Shown: positions 52,223 to 60,569 of the stretch, in pieces
Layout: each line of letters starts with the position of its first letter
Numbering within the stretch: position 1 is the stretch's first letter
Source: Dyadobacter koreensis
GTDB taxonomy: Bacteria > Bacteroidota > Bacteroidia > Cytophagales > Spirosomataceae
Assembly (NCBI RefSeq): GCF_900108855.1
Contig: NZ_FNXY01000006.1
Span: forward strand, 548,698 to 612,697
Direction: 5' to 3'
DNA length: 64,000 nt
The notes under the pieces: model-generated
The model's database searches: none
Told to the model about the DNA's origin: nothing
The model's input: the letters and a program-made list of their open reading frames with translations, nothing else
Program-made: the position numbers and the translations under genes

Positions 52223-53160
52223 GGTATTTCGATCACCTTTTCGTTGGAAGCAAAAATAAGCCCGTAACCATTTTTGATATTGGTCAAAGCCCTTTGGGGA
52301 GGAAGCACGAGCAGATCGATGCCCTCGGGTTGATCATATTCTATTTTGGCATAATCAAATGCCTCTTTTGTAACAACTTCCACGCGCATGGTAACCTTAG
52401 ATGCCCATTGAGGAGTGTCAAAATTTCCTTTGCTTGTCTGAATATAGAATTTTATAGGGGTATTGAGCTCCGGTAAGCATTTACTTTTCATCAAAAAGAC
52501 CCGGGCCGAAAGATCGACTGTAAGTCCCGCGGCCTCAATGTAATAGGTCGATATTTTTTCTGTTGCCCAGGTATGGCAATCTTCTTCCTTCGCAGGTATA
52601 TTGTCCGTGGCACCGTAAGGACTAGCCGAAACGGTATCCTTATCAAAGTAAGATAAAAATGTAAGTGTGTAATAGCTTTCTACCTCAGCCTGCTGCTCTT
52701 TAAAGTATAGACTTACTAAATCTTGGCGCGTCTGATGGTTAATTTCACCAGGTACATCGCGGATTCGTACTACATCAACATCCGGTACATCCAACGGAAC
52801 CAGTACAGGTGCTGATTCGGCGGCTGGTAGTAAAGGAGCCGAAGCTTTTACAATATAGGTCAACCCTGCTTCAATCACACGATCAGATACGTAAATACCT
52901 TTTTCACTGGCCAATGATGATAGTTCAATAGCTTCTTTACCATCCACCAATAATTCCACTTTTGCATCCGAAACGGTGGCGTCTTTTGGAATAGACCCAA
53001 CGGGATTAAAGGTTTTGGTTACTTGTATCCTAATTGTAGCCCCCGCTTTAAGCTTCCCCCATAAAACCATCTTATCTCCTGCATACGGGATATCCATATC
53101 AAGGCTGGCCTCTTTGCAACCAGCCAAAAACAGCAATAGTAAAATAAATGTAAACCTCAT
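52219..53160 (-). CDS. DUF4249 domain-containing lipoprotein
   Basis: A 313-residue protein with a lipoprotein signal (MRFTFILLLLFLAGC, Cys15). The mature part has the DUF4249 features GDKMVLWGKLKAGATIRIQVTKTFNPVG, a central EIPDVDVV-type region and YAKIEYDQPEGI. DUF4249 proteins pair with TonB receptors in Bacteroidota; role unknown, probably a surface component. Here it precedes the receptor, overlapping it by four bases. Confidence 0.88.
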   Translation of the reverse strand: MRFTFILLLLFLAGCKEASLDMDIPYAGDKMVLWGKLKAGATIRIQVTKTFNPVGSIPKDATVSDAKVELLVDGKEAIELSSLASEKGIYVSDRVIEAGLTYIVKASAPLLPAAESAPVLVPLDVPDVDVVRIRDVPGEINHQTRQDLVSLYFKEQQAEVESYYTLTFLSYFDKDTVSASPYGATDNIPAKEEDCHTWATEKISTYYIEAAGLTVDLSARVFLMKSKCLPELNTPIKFYIQTSKGNFDTPQWASKVTMRVEVVTKEAFDYAKIEYDQPEGIDLLVLPPQRALTNIKNGYGLIFASNEKVIEIP

Positions 53161-53379
53161 TTATTGAAATATGAATAAATATATAAACAGCTAAATATGA
53201 GCATATTGATGAGAATCATTCCATAATAATATTACTGATTCATAAGAAACGACTATTGCCTTCGGAAGAATAAAGGTAGTAGTGAAAACAAACCCGTAAA
53301 ATCGCATTAGACAAAGAGAAGCAAATTTTCGATCAGCTTGCTTTCTCGGAAGACCAATCGACGAACAAGAAAGAGTGAA

Positions 53380-54603
53380 TTAGCGGCTAAAAGTAATATG
53401 CAGCGAAATTTGGTAGTTACTCTCAGATTTATGAACCTCAACGAGGTGCTGATCAGGATAATATAGTTGTAAGCGCTTGGTTGTATTTTGCAGGCCAATG
53501 CCACCTTGTGATTTATTAAGCTCTTTGCAAGACTGGTCGTCCAGTACAGAAAGGCTATTTTCCACAGTGAAATATAAACCCTGATCCTCGACATCGACGA
53601 AGACACGTACGTAAGAATTTGATATAGTGTCCTGAACCCCATGCTTGAATGCGTTTTCTACAAATGAAATTAGCAGTAAAGGAGGAATAGTTATATTTTC
53701 CGGCGAGCCTTGCAGTTGAAAGGAAATCTCGACCTGATCCGGGTGGCGAAATCGTTCCAGGTCCAGGTAATTATTAATATACCTCAGTTCATCGCCCAAA
53801 AGCACTTTGTCTTCCTTTGTATTGTACAGACTATATCGCATCAGTTCGGCTAATTTCAAAACCAGCATGGTGGCCTCCTGATTGGTATCAAGGGTACGCA
53901 GATATATGCTGTTAAGAATGTTAAAAAGAAAATGCGGGTTAATCTGAGATTTTAAGAAGTCAAGTTCCAGCGATAAGTTGTCCCGTTGCAACTCCATTGC
54001 CTTACTTTCCAGACTAAGGTTATTCTTCTCAAGTTGTAATTTTTCATTTTCCAGCCGCAGTTTATCCCGCTCCAGCCTTAACTCCCGTCCCAAAGAGATC
54101 AATATGTCCTTCACTACTTTAAACAAGAGCATGATGCTTACCACAAAAAACGACCAGGCATAGGTAAAATGCCAGATATTGACATCTTTGAACACACCCA
54201 GTAGTCCGTTTGGCTCAAAATATCTGACCCATAACTTTTGAATATAGGAAGGCTTGAGCGGGTCACCGTTGGAAAACTGCTTTAAATAATGGAGCTCAAA
54301 ATAATTGACAACATGAGCAGCATTTAACAGGATGAACAAAATCAGTATAACCGATAAAAATTTTTTCCGGTACAGAAACACGGGAAACACATAACTTCCA
54401 AGAATATAATACACAGCCATCGTCTGACCATACACCACCAGACAGGCATGTGTGGAGACGTATTCTGTATCCTGAATAAGTTTGGAAATGAAAAAGTACT
54501 TCAAAAACAACCAGGGTGTAGTCCACAATACAGCAGTAAGCAGCAGACATCTCAGGCGGTCTGACTTAAATTTTGGAAGATATTTCATCATAACACCAGT
54601 CAC
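53380..54603 (-). CDS. LytS-type sensor histidine kinase
   Basis: A 407-residue kinase with four transmembrane helices (residues about 15-165), a long leucine-heptad coiled coil (RLERDKLRLENEKLQLEKNN...), then the His_kinase domain motif LKSQINPHFLFNILNSI with the phospho-accepting His, and an ATPase N-box (ISFVENAFKHGVQD) plus GGIGLQNTTKRL. It lies 4 bases overlapping its response regulator gene. The sensor has no large periplasmic domain, so it may sense membrane or intramembrane cues. Confidence 0.92.
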   Translation of the reverse strand: MTGVMMKYLPKFKSDRLRCLLLTAVLWTTPWLFLKYFFISKLIQDTEYVSTHACLVVYGQTMAVYYILGSYVFPVFLYRKKFLSVILILFILLNAAHVVNYFELHYLKQFSNGDPLKPSYIQKLWVRYFEPNGLLGVFKDVNIWHFTYAWSFFVVSIMLLFKVVKDILISLGRELRLERDKLRLENEKLQLEKNNLSLESKAMELQRDNLSLELDFLKSQINPHFLFNILNSIYLRTLDTNQEATMLVLKLAELMRYSLYNTKEDKVLLGDELRYINNYLDLERFRHPDQVEISFQLQGSPENITIPPLLLISFVENAFKHGVQDTISNSYVRVFVDVEDQGLYFTVENSLSVLDDQSCKELNKSQGGIGLQNTTKRLQLYYPDQHLVEVHKSESNYQISLHITFSR

Positions 54604-55385
54604 TTCTTATGTTTATTCATAAAGTGCTGAACGGCATCTCTGTATGTAATACCAATATCAATTTTTTTTCCATTGACAGTAGTAATTTCATTTCTATCTA
54701 TTTCCATGATCGCACTTTCCCTCACGATATAGGACCGGCTAATCCGTAAGAATTTCTTCTCAGGAAGAAGTTCCGCCATTTTTGTTAAAGTTCCATGCGC
54801 AATGACCATTTTTTGTGTTAGATGAATTTTCATGTAATCCTTCATGGATTCAATGTAGATGATCTCATCTATTTCCACCCGGACCAATTTTGTGCCTTGT
54901 TTTACCAGGATAAATTCCTGCCCGGTTTTAAGAATAGCTAAACCACTCCGTTCTGTTTCAGCTAAATCAGAGGCAACATCGTTTTTCGGAGTTAGCAGCC
55001 TGACCACTTCCTTTTCTGTATCTGCGTTTCTTTCAAGGCGGCCAATAGCTTTTAAGAATCGTTCGAAGGACACCGGTTTTAGTAAATAGTCCAATACCTG
55101 ATGTTCAAATCCATCTAATGCAAATTGAGGGAATGCGGTCACCATGATAATTTCGGGCTTCACTCCGCTAATGCTTCTGATGAACTCAAATCCTCCGATT
55201 TTAGGCATTTGAACATCAAGAAATAATAAATCAGGGCTAAGTTTCTGAATCTCAAATAGGGCCTCAACTGGGTTGCCGGACTCTCCGCATATGGTAAGAA
55301 AAGGAATCATCTGCACAAATTTTTTGATCACTTCGCGCGAATCACGTTCATCATCAATAATATAGCATCTAAGATTATGTCGCAT
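54600..55385 (-). CDS. LytTR-family response regulator
   Basis: A 261-residue regulator with a receiver domain (IIDDERDSREVIKKF, phospho-acceptor Asp57 in LLFLDVQMPK, Thr/Lys in MVTAFPQFALDG and VLDYLLKPVSFERF) and a C-terminal LytTR DNA-binding domain (EIIYIESMKDYMKIHLTQKM ... FLRISRSYIV). Partner of the kinase that overlaps it. The pair lies next to the TonB/DUF4249 operon and is a likely regulator of it. Confidence 0.92.
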   Translation of the reverse strand: MRHNLRCYIIDDERDSREVIKKFVQMIPFLTICGESGNPVEALFEIQKLSPDLLFLDVQMPKIGGFEFIRSISGVKPEIIMVTAFPQFALDGFEHQVLDYLLKPVSFERFLKAIGRLERNADTEKEVVRLLTPKNDVASDLAETERSGLAILKTGQEFILVKQGTKLVRVEIDEIIYIESMKDYMKIHLTQKMVIAHGTLTKMAELLPEKKFLRISRSYIVRESAIMEIDRNEITTVNGKKIDIGITYRDAVQHFMNKHKK

Positions 55386-55770
55386 AAGGGTACCACTTTC
55401 AAGTATTCAGACTGGATCATTACATGACCATTATGTAAAGAAATGGAAATTATAACAAACAATCAGTAACAGAAGCATCTCGCTGCACGATATACCGCAT
55501 CATCACGATTCAGCCCACAATCTGCGGCGAGAGCAGAATTTGTTTATTTTCTCGGCCGGTTTCTGCTCAGAAACAACCAGGTAATTGTGTCACTTTTGAT
55601 CATTCGTCGATTTGTCGAAAAACTGTATACATCAGAGGAATATTCGCTGGAATAAATCGAATCACGTTTCGGCTTTCCGTCATGGCTGTTACATTAGCTA
55701 GCTGTTAACTTGTGCAGTAAGGGTAACTACAACATGATTGAAGATCCATTTCTTAGCTTAACCGGAAACC
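55386..55770. other. Intergenic region upstream of the LytTR gene and a beta-barrel gene
   Basis: A 385-bp divergent gap. It is AT-rich and shows no hairpin or coding frame that I can support. It likely contains the two divergent promoters; no exact TAnnTTTG was found. Confidence 0.35.
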
Positions 55771-56385
55771 ATGAAAAAAAATATATTGCTTATATCACTA
55801 CTTCTGTATACACTTATTGTATCAGGCCAAAACAAAATTGATTTTGACGTGCATGCAGGTTACGGGTTATCGTATCTCAAAGGAAGCAATACAGGCATAT
55901 CTGCAAACTCCGATGTTAAATTGGGTTTTACCGGCGGCATAGGTATGGCGTTGCCATTAGTTAAAATGTGGTTTATTCAGCCTGAAATAAATTATCAAAA
56001 TATAGGTGGCGGGCAAGATAAGACAGCCATAATTCCCTTGCAGAATTATAAAAAATTTACGCTACAATATGTAAGCATTCCGGTATTGATCAAATTTAAA
56101 ATACCTCAATCGGGGCTTGGTCTATTTGCCGGGCCTCAATATGGATATCTGTTCAGCAAAAAGCTTAAAACTATCTCTGACACTTTCGTAGGGACAGATA
56201 GACTAAGTAAAAGTGATATTTCCGCAATTATTGGGACAGAGTATTTTTTTCCGTTAAAAGGTGGGAATCAAATTGGCTTTTCGGGGCGGTACCAGTTCAG
56301 TCTTGATAAGATCGACACTTTTAACAATGACGAGCTTTATATTAAGAATAGGGTATTTACGCTAACCTTGGGGTACCGTTTTTAA
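55771..56385 (+). CDS. Outer membrane beta-barrel (PorT-like) protein
   Basis: A 204-residue protein with signal peptide (MKKNILLISLLLYTLIVSGQ) and strand pattern VHAGYGLSYLKGSNTG, PEINYQNIGGGQ, LQYVSIPVLIKFKIP, LGLFAGPQYGYLFS, FTLTLGYRF at the end. The outer-membrane PorT/OmpA-like family fits. The function is unknown. It sits near a two-component system but on the opposite strand. Confidence 0.8.
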   Translation: MKKNILLISLLLYTLIVSGQNKIDFDVHAGYGLSYLKGSNTGISANSDVKLGFTGGIGMALPLVKMWFIQPEINYQNIGGGQDKTAIIPLQNYKKFTLQYVSIPVLIKFKIPQSGLGLFAGPQYGYLFSKKLKTISDTFVGTDRLSKSDISAIIGTEYFFPLKGGNQIGFSGRYQFSLDKIDTFNNDELYIKNRVFTLTLGYRF

Positions 56386-56389
56386 AGAT

Positions 56390-56701
56390 ATGGATATGAG
56401 AAATATTACTTATTGCTTAATTATATCTTTTGAGTTTACCGAAGACGAATTCGTTGGTATTTTATCCTGGCTTAAATATTTTAACGATCATTATAAACAG
56501 TATTACAAGCAGGCTATTCCAGGAGTAATGAATCCAGTAGTATCAAAGCGGCTCCGTCTTGATTTTGGTTTATATATTGTTTCTTGCGACAACGAATCTA
56601 ATCGGGGTAAGTTCGTATTGTACATTTCTGAAAATAAAACGTCTGGCCCCAAAGTAGCAGTACCAGACGTTAAAAGTTTAATAAATACCTGGCATTTGTA
56701 A
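56390..56701 (+). CDS. Hypothetical protein
   Basis: A 103-residue protein starting MDMRNITYCLIISFEFTEDE, 4 bp after the beta-barrel stop, so possibly co-transcribed. It has no signal peptide and no known motif. The composition (aromatic and lysine rich, balanced charges) is protein-like, so it is probably real but unsupported by any family. Confidence 0.4.
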   Translation: MDMRNITYCLIISFEFTEDEFVGILSWLKYFNDHYKQYYKQAIPGVMNPVVSKRLRLDFGLYIVSCDNESNRGKFVLYISENKTSGPKVAVPDVKSLINTWHL

Positions 56702-56788
56702 GACTTTCTTGAAAACAAGCTGCAAAAAAGCTACCTATGAACCAAGTAATAAATTCCTATCAAAAGCCCACGATTGCTGTAAACGTAT

Positions 56789-57637
56789 CTAACCCACTTG
56801 GAGTCCACGTTTCCTTTCCCTTTTAAGCTCCTTCTTCTCAGTCTGTTTCAGCTCTTCCTGCACTTGTTGTCCTAACCGCTTTTCAAGGTTAGTCAGCGAA
56901 TAATCCCTTCCAATCTCAGAACCCTTAATCTTGGTTCCGTTCTTAGTATTGACAAAGGCAATACCACGACCAAGATAGGTTTGGTAATTCTGCTCTCGAA
57001 GTTTTTCTTTCAGCTCCTGCAATGTGCGGACTTCCCTCAAATTATGATCGATGAGCTCCTTAAGTTTCAGGATCGCTTTGTTAGTATGTTGCTGCTTTTG
57101 CCTTTCAGGATCGGTCAGATACATTTCTGGCGTAACTTGAAGCCCCAAAGTCAGCTCCATCTTCCGGCAAAACTTCCCCGTCCGGGCGTAATTGTTAAAA
57201 TGATCTGCCGTGTTTTTACCATTGTAATTAATCCGGTTCGCGGCGATATGGATGTGCTCATGCGCCTTATCCAGATGCCGGAAAACAATCAGCTGATTGT
57301 TTTCAAAACCGAAATCTTTGGCAAATGCTTCGGAGATTTCCCTGATCTGTTCGGCAGTCGGCTTTTCGCCAGGCGGAAAACTGAATGACTGGTGCCATAC
57401 AAATTTGTTGAGCTTTTTATTTTTATCCCGGTTACCCAGAAACTGGCTCGTCAGACTATCCATGTTGTAACGTCCGTCCGGTAGTTTTTCCAGTGATAGA
57501 TTCTGAATATAAAGGATTTCGCCCCGAACATCATCCGGACCTAGTTGCTTGCGCTGCTCCGGAGTCAGAAGTTTGTCATAGTAGCAGTAATAAAGCAGCT
57601 CTTTGGGGTAATTTCCCAGGTTAACGTTTCCGATCAT
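56789..57637 (-). CDS. Relaxase / mobilization nuclease
   Basis: A 282-residue relaxase. It starts MIGNVNLGNYPKELLYYCYY, with DVRGEILYIQNLS, then the catalytic three-histidine region HLDKAHEHIHIAANRINYNG (HxHxH metal-binding), which nicks oriT and stays bound to the transferred strand. The C-terminus is lysine-rich and helical. It overlaps the MobC-like gene by four bases (ATGA). It is of the MobB/MOBP-type known from Bacteroidota mobilizable elements; the element probably relies on another element's type IV secretion system, since none is seen here. Confidence 0.88.
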   Translation of the reverse strand: MIGNVNLGNYPKELLYYCYYDKLLTPEQRKQLGPDDVRGEILYIQNLSLEKLPDGRYNMDSLTSQFLGNRDKNKKLNKFVWHQSFSFPPGEKPTAEQIREISEAFAKDFGFENNQLIVFRHLDKAHEHIHIAANRINYNGKNTADHFNNYARTGKFCRKMELTLGLQVTPEMYLTDPERQKQQHTNKAILKLKELIDHNLREVRTLQELKEKLREQNYQTYLGRGIAFVNTKNGTKIKGSEIGRDYSLTNLEKRLGQQVQEELKQTEKKELKRERKRGLQVG

Positions 57638-58296
57638 GACTCTCTGTTTTTTAATAGTTCCTGCAAGGACTGATTAACCGCCTCATGCACCAACTGAGGA
57701 TTTTCCTGCCGGATATGTTTCCAGGCTTTCACTGCATGGACAACTTCTTCCGTCAGATAATAGCCTTCATATTTTTCGAGGAGCTCTTTGCTTACTTTTA
57801 AAATATCGGCTGTCTTTTCCAGCACACTGGCTTTGTTTTCACTTTCAGGCAGTACCTTCCCCAAATACATTTCAAGCTGCTGCATCCACTGCCGAATATC
57901 CGACAGGCTTTTTCGGATCGTCCAGATCTCAAAATCTTCAAACACCCATTTGGTAATCAGATCGGAAAGCATCCGTACATTTTTACTGCTGTCCTGCCAG
58001 CGCTGCGAGAGCATATCCGCATCTCTGGCTTTGAGTACAGCAAGCGAAAGAATACCCGCCAGCTTTTCAAGGATCAGGATCGTTTCGGCAGTCCTTGCCG
58101 GAAGCGATTTTTTCTGTGGCCGTTTGATCGGGCTGTTCAGCGCGAGCGTCAAAAAATACTGGCTGGCTGAAAGCCCGCTTCTTTCAATGTGCTGGTTCAA
58201 TAGTTCCTTTTGTTCTTTGGTAGCCCATATCGAAAAATGGGATCTTCTGACAATCTTTTCATTTTTGGCTGGTCTGCCTTTTGGTTTCTTTTCCAT
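57634..58296 (-). CDS. MobC-like plasmid mobilization relaxosome protein
   Basis: A 220-residue protein with the MobC-like N-terminus KGRPAKNEKIVRRSHFSIWATKEQKELLNQHIERSGLSASQY (ribbon-helix-helix-type DNA binding) and a long helical C-terminus. It helps the relaxase to recognise or melt oriT. It overlaps the relaxase by four bases and is preceded by the structured region 58364-58430, the likely oriT. Confidence 0.85.
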   Translation of the reverse strand: MEKKPKGRPAKNEKIVRRSHFSIWATKEQKELLNQHIERSGLSASQYFLTLALNSPIKRPQKKSLPARTAETILILEKLAGILSLAVLKARDADMLSQRWQDSSKNVRMLSDLITKWVFEDFEIWTIRKSLSDIRQWMQQLEMYLGKVLPESENKASVLEKTADILKVSKELLEKYEGYYLTEEVVHAVKAWKHIRQENPQLVHEAVNQSLQELLKNRES

Positions 58297-58363
58297 AATC
58301 TTGAAAATTTTTAAGTGGTCTAAAACAATGAGCTATGAGCCCAAAGGCGAATAGCTGGGGGGT

Positions 58364-58430
58364 CAAGGGGGCTCTGCCCCTTGCAAGCTTCCGCCGGTCG
58401 CCGTTTTTACGGCGTATCGGCGATAGCTTG
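58364..58430. other. Candidate origin of transfer (oriT)
   Basis: Two adjacent palindromes lie 68 bp upstream of the mobC-like start. The first has arms caagggg / ccccttg around gctctg. The second is a nested cruciform: caagct / agcttg (58384-58389, 58425-58430), cgccg / cggcg (58392-58396, 58418-58422) and cgccgt / acggcg (58399-58404, 58409-58414). GC-rich inverted repeats directly upstream of mobilization genes are typical of oriT. The longer gap 58297-58589 has nothing else clear. Confidence 0.6.
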
Positions 58431-58589
58431 ATTTGGGGAAGCCAACGCCTATGATCTATTGCAGCTGAAATGTTTCTATAATGGCTCTTATGATTGCCCT
58501 CTCGGGCTGACTTTGGCTTATTCTTGCCTACCTGGATGTACTTGTGCTTAATTTTTGGACTGTTTGAGATCAACAGGAAAGGTTTTAAG

Positions 58590-59123
58590 TCATTGTAGCC
58601 GTTTAAGGGGCACTTTGACCACTTTTTGCCTTTCGTCAAACTCGTAGGTCTGCCCGAAGATGTGTCTGCCCTTTTTGACCGGCTTTAAGATCAGGTAAAC
58701 AACGCCGTCGTCCTGGGTTAATTCCCCCCGACTGATCAGGTATTCATAGCTGGTCACATTACGGTAGCTGCGGACAGTGTCTTTCAGATTTTCATAATCT
58801 TTATACGTACTCATGTAAACGTAAAAGAAAATACCCAGGATCAACGCGCAGACAGCGTACGGAAGACTCCGCCCAAAACCGTAGCGGAAAGCTTCCGGTT
58901 TTGAGGCAAAGTGTATCTGTTTGATCGAGCCTTTAAAGGTTTCACTGACACGTTTGTTTTCTCTCAGGTTTGCCAGCAGCTGCATATTCATTTTATCAAA
59001 CTGCACCTGATTGTCCAGCATCGTGATCGCCGTCCAGTCATCCATCTCCATGCCGTAGCGGGCCAGGTAATCTGCCTTGATAAGCAGCAGCTCTCTCTTC
59101 TGCTGTGGAGTCTGATCAGTCAT
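58590..59123 (-). CDS. Mobilization-region membrane protein
   Basis: A 177-residue protein with one transmembrane helix (VCALILGIFFYVYMS) at about residues 92-108, a helical N-terminal cytoplasmic part and a C-terminal external domain (YEYLISRGELTQDDGVVYLILKPVKKGRH). No family name is recognised. Its start overlaps the ParA-like gene by 8 bp, so it belongs to the same operon. It may anchor the transfer or partition complex to the membrane. Confidence 0.6.
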   Translation of the reverse strand: MTDQTPQQKRELLLIKADYLARYGMEMDDWTAITMLDNQVQFDKMNMQLLANLRENKRVSETFKGSIKQIHFASKPEAFRYGFGRSLPYAVCALILGIFFYVYMSTYKDYENLKDTVRSYRNVTSYEYLISRGELTQDDGVVYLILKPVKKGRHIFGQTYEFDERQKVVKVPLKRLQ

Positions 59124-59817
59124 AGCGAAAGTTGATATCGAGTTCTCTTAGCAGTCTTTTTCTTGGACCACGATCATAATCTTCCGGGGCTAGTCCTTTG
59201 CTTACTCCAGAGAGTATTTCTGTACCAACGTATGTCTCCGGTTCAAAGTCACCGAACCTTCGGAAAGTGATCCCCATGTTCTCACAGTTCTCAGCGAGTT
59301 CCTTTGCCAGTTCAGGGAACTTACGAAATCCGGTAACACTTTCCCACACCGTAATCTTAAAGTCATCTCTTACAACTTTTACCATTTTAAGCAGATATTC
59401 AACCGAGGCATTGTATGCACCCGCGCCACCTATGACAATATGAAATTCTATGTCCATATCATCGGCGAATTCCCGTAGTGGTAATTGCACATCATCAAAT
59501 TCAATTAATGCCGGAAGCTGCTCGCTTTCCGGTGCGCCCAGGTCAATGTAAATTTCCTGATAATGGCTCCGGGACAGCTTATCCAGATAGACAAAAAGAT
59601 TGTCCCGTTGAATGGCTGCTCTTTCATTCAAAAGACTTACTGTGTCAAGCTTGTCTTCATCTACAAAACTAAGCTGACGTCTGCTTGTAAATGTAGAAGC
59701 GTCCATGTCTACAAAAAGACAATTTTCTTTGTGGTGGTTTTTAAGAGCCATCAGATACATCAGAAGCGATTTACCAACGCCTCCTTTGGACTGGGCAATA
59801 AAATGTAGCTTTTTCAT
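59116..59817 (-). CDS. ParA-like ATPase
   Basis: A 233-residue ATPase with the deviant Walker A FIAQSKGGVGKSLLMYLM and a switch-type IYIDLGAPES, as in ParA/MinD/Soj. On mobilizable elements such ATPases stabilise the element or position the transfer machinery. No ParB gene was found next to it. It overlaps its upstream neighbour by four bases and its downstream neighbour by 8 bp. Confidence 0.85.
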   Translation of the reverse strand: MKKLHFIAQSKGGVGKSLLMYLMALKNHHKENCLFVDMDASTFTSRRQLSFVDEDKLDTVSLLNERAAIQRDNLFVYLDKLSRSHYQEIYIDLGAPESEQLPALIEFDDVQLPLREFADDMDIEFHIVIGGAGAYNASVEYLLKMVKVVRDDFKITVWESVTGFRKFPELAKELAENCENMGITFRRFGDFEPETYVGTEILSGVSKGLAPEDYDRGPRKRLLRELDINFRYD

Positions 59818-60152
59818 AATGAGTCAAGTTTAGATCCTGTGAAAATTGGATTTTTCAATTCTTCCTGGTTTGTCCAGATTTCTTTCTTTACGCTCTTCTT
59901 TTCTACCGTGTGCTGCTTTGTTTCAGCAGTTTCTGGCTGAGCTGTTTTCCACTGATTGCAATGGGCCCGGATGTATTTGACGTCCTGACGGTTTACCAAT
60001 GCAATGCCTAGATCGGCATTGATCAGCTCGATGGTAAATCGGGCGGAGTGCTGCTGCTGAAAATAGTGCTCGTAATACTCGTATAGCTTCCTTCGTCTTC
60101 TGACATCCCTGCTTTCTAAAAGCCGGATGAGCTGTTCTTTGCTTGCTTTCAT
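59814..60152 (-). CDS. Hypothetical protein of the mobilization operon
   Basis: A 112-residue basic helical protein with MKASKEQLIRLLESRDVRRR at its start and a Lys/Glu-rich tail ending SKLDSL. An upstream in-frame ATG exists at 60209, but the ATG at 60152 overlaps the stop of the HTH gene as ATGA, which is the better start. No family recognised. Probably a DNA-binding or regulatory partner of the ParA-like protein, by position. Confidence 0.6.
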   Translation of the reverse strand: MKASKEQLIRLLESRDVRRRRKLYEYYEHYFQQQHSARFTIELINADLGIALVNRQDVKYIRAHCNQWKTAQPETAETKQHTVEKKSVKKEIWTNQEELKNPIFTGSKLDSL

Positions 60153-60448
60153 ACCGGCTGGGTTTGAGATGATAGAGACACATGCTGCCAGCCATTTTGT
60201 ATTTTCCACTGCAGCAGGACGTCTTTAAAAAAATACAGCCGTCCACCCTGACGGACGTGCGGGATCCTGTTGTGAGCGCATTGGTAGTAAAGCGCGTGTT
60301 TTGAAATCCCGCCCAGAAAGACGCGCGCCTGGCGGGTGTCCAGAAGCATAGCGGCGTGTTGTCCGGTGTCCGGTGAAGTAACCAGGACTAAAATGGTTTC
60401 CAGATCAGCAACTGTTAGATCGGAGACTTTGGTTTGACTGTTTATCAT
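60149..60448 (-). CDS. Helix-turn-helix (excisionase/MerR-like) protein
   Basis: A 99-residue protein, start MINSQTKVSDLTVADLETIL, with a C-terminal HTH_17-type segment: ARVFLGGISKHALYYQCAHNRIPHVRQGGRLYFFKDVLLQW (in parts). This fold is typical of excisionases and regulators of Bacteroidota mobile elements. It heads the operon HTH, unknown, ParA-like, membrane protein. A longer frame to 60556 has a hydrophobic, unlikely N-terminus and is rejected. Confidence 0.75.
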   Translation of the reverse strand: MINSQTKVSDLTVADLETILVLVTSPDTGQHAAMLLDTRQARVFLGGISKHALYYQCAHNRIPHVRQGGRLYFFKDVLLQWKIQNGWQHVSLSSQTQPV

Positions 60449-60569
60449 ATTGCAGCTCGTTTTATTAGAACATGCAGCAAAGTTGATCCGAGCAGATGGC
60501 AAAAACATTCCCGCGATTCCGGCGGGAATGAAAAGAACATAAAAGTGAAATTTCACGCTCGGATCGGCA

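Noticed and set aside
53307..53642. A 111-codon minus-strand frame over the kinase 3' end
   Set aside because: Shadow of the histidine kinase gene in another frame.
58259..58639. A 126-codon minus-strand frame over the candidate oriT
   Set aside because: It overlaps both the mobC-like start and the membrane-protein end, lacks protein-like composition and covers the palindromes.
60240..60260. A short cgggatc match to the tRNA-Lys acceptor, considered as attR
   Set aside because: The match is only 7 bases and lies inside the HTH gene; no T-arm sequence is adjacent.
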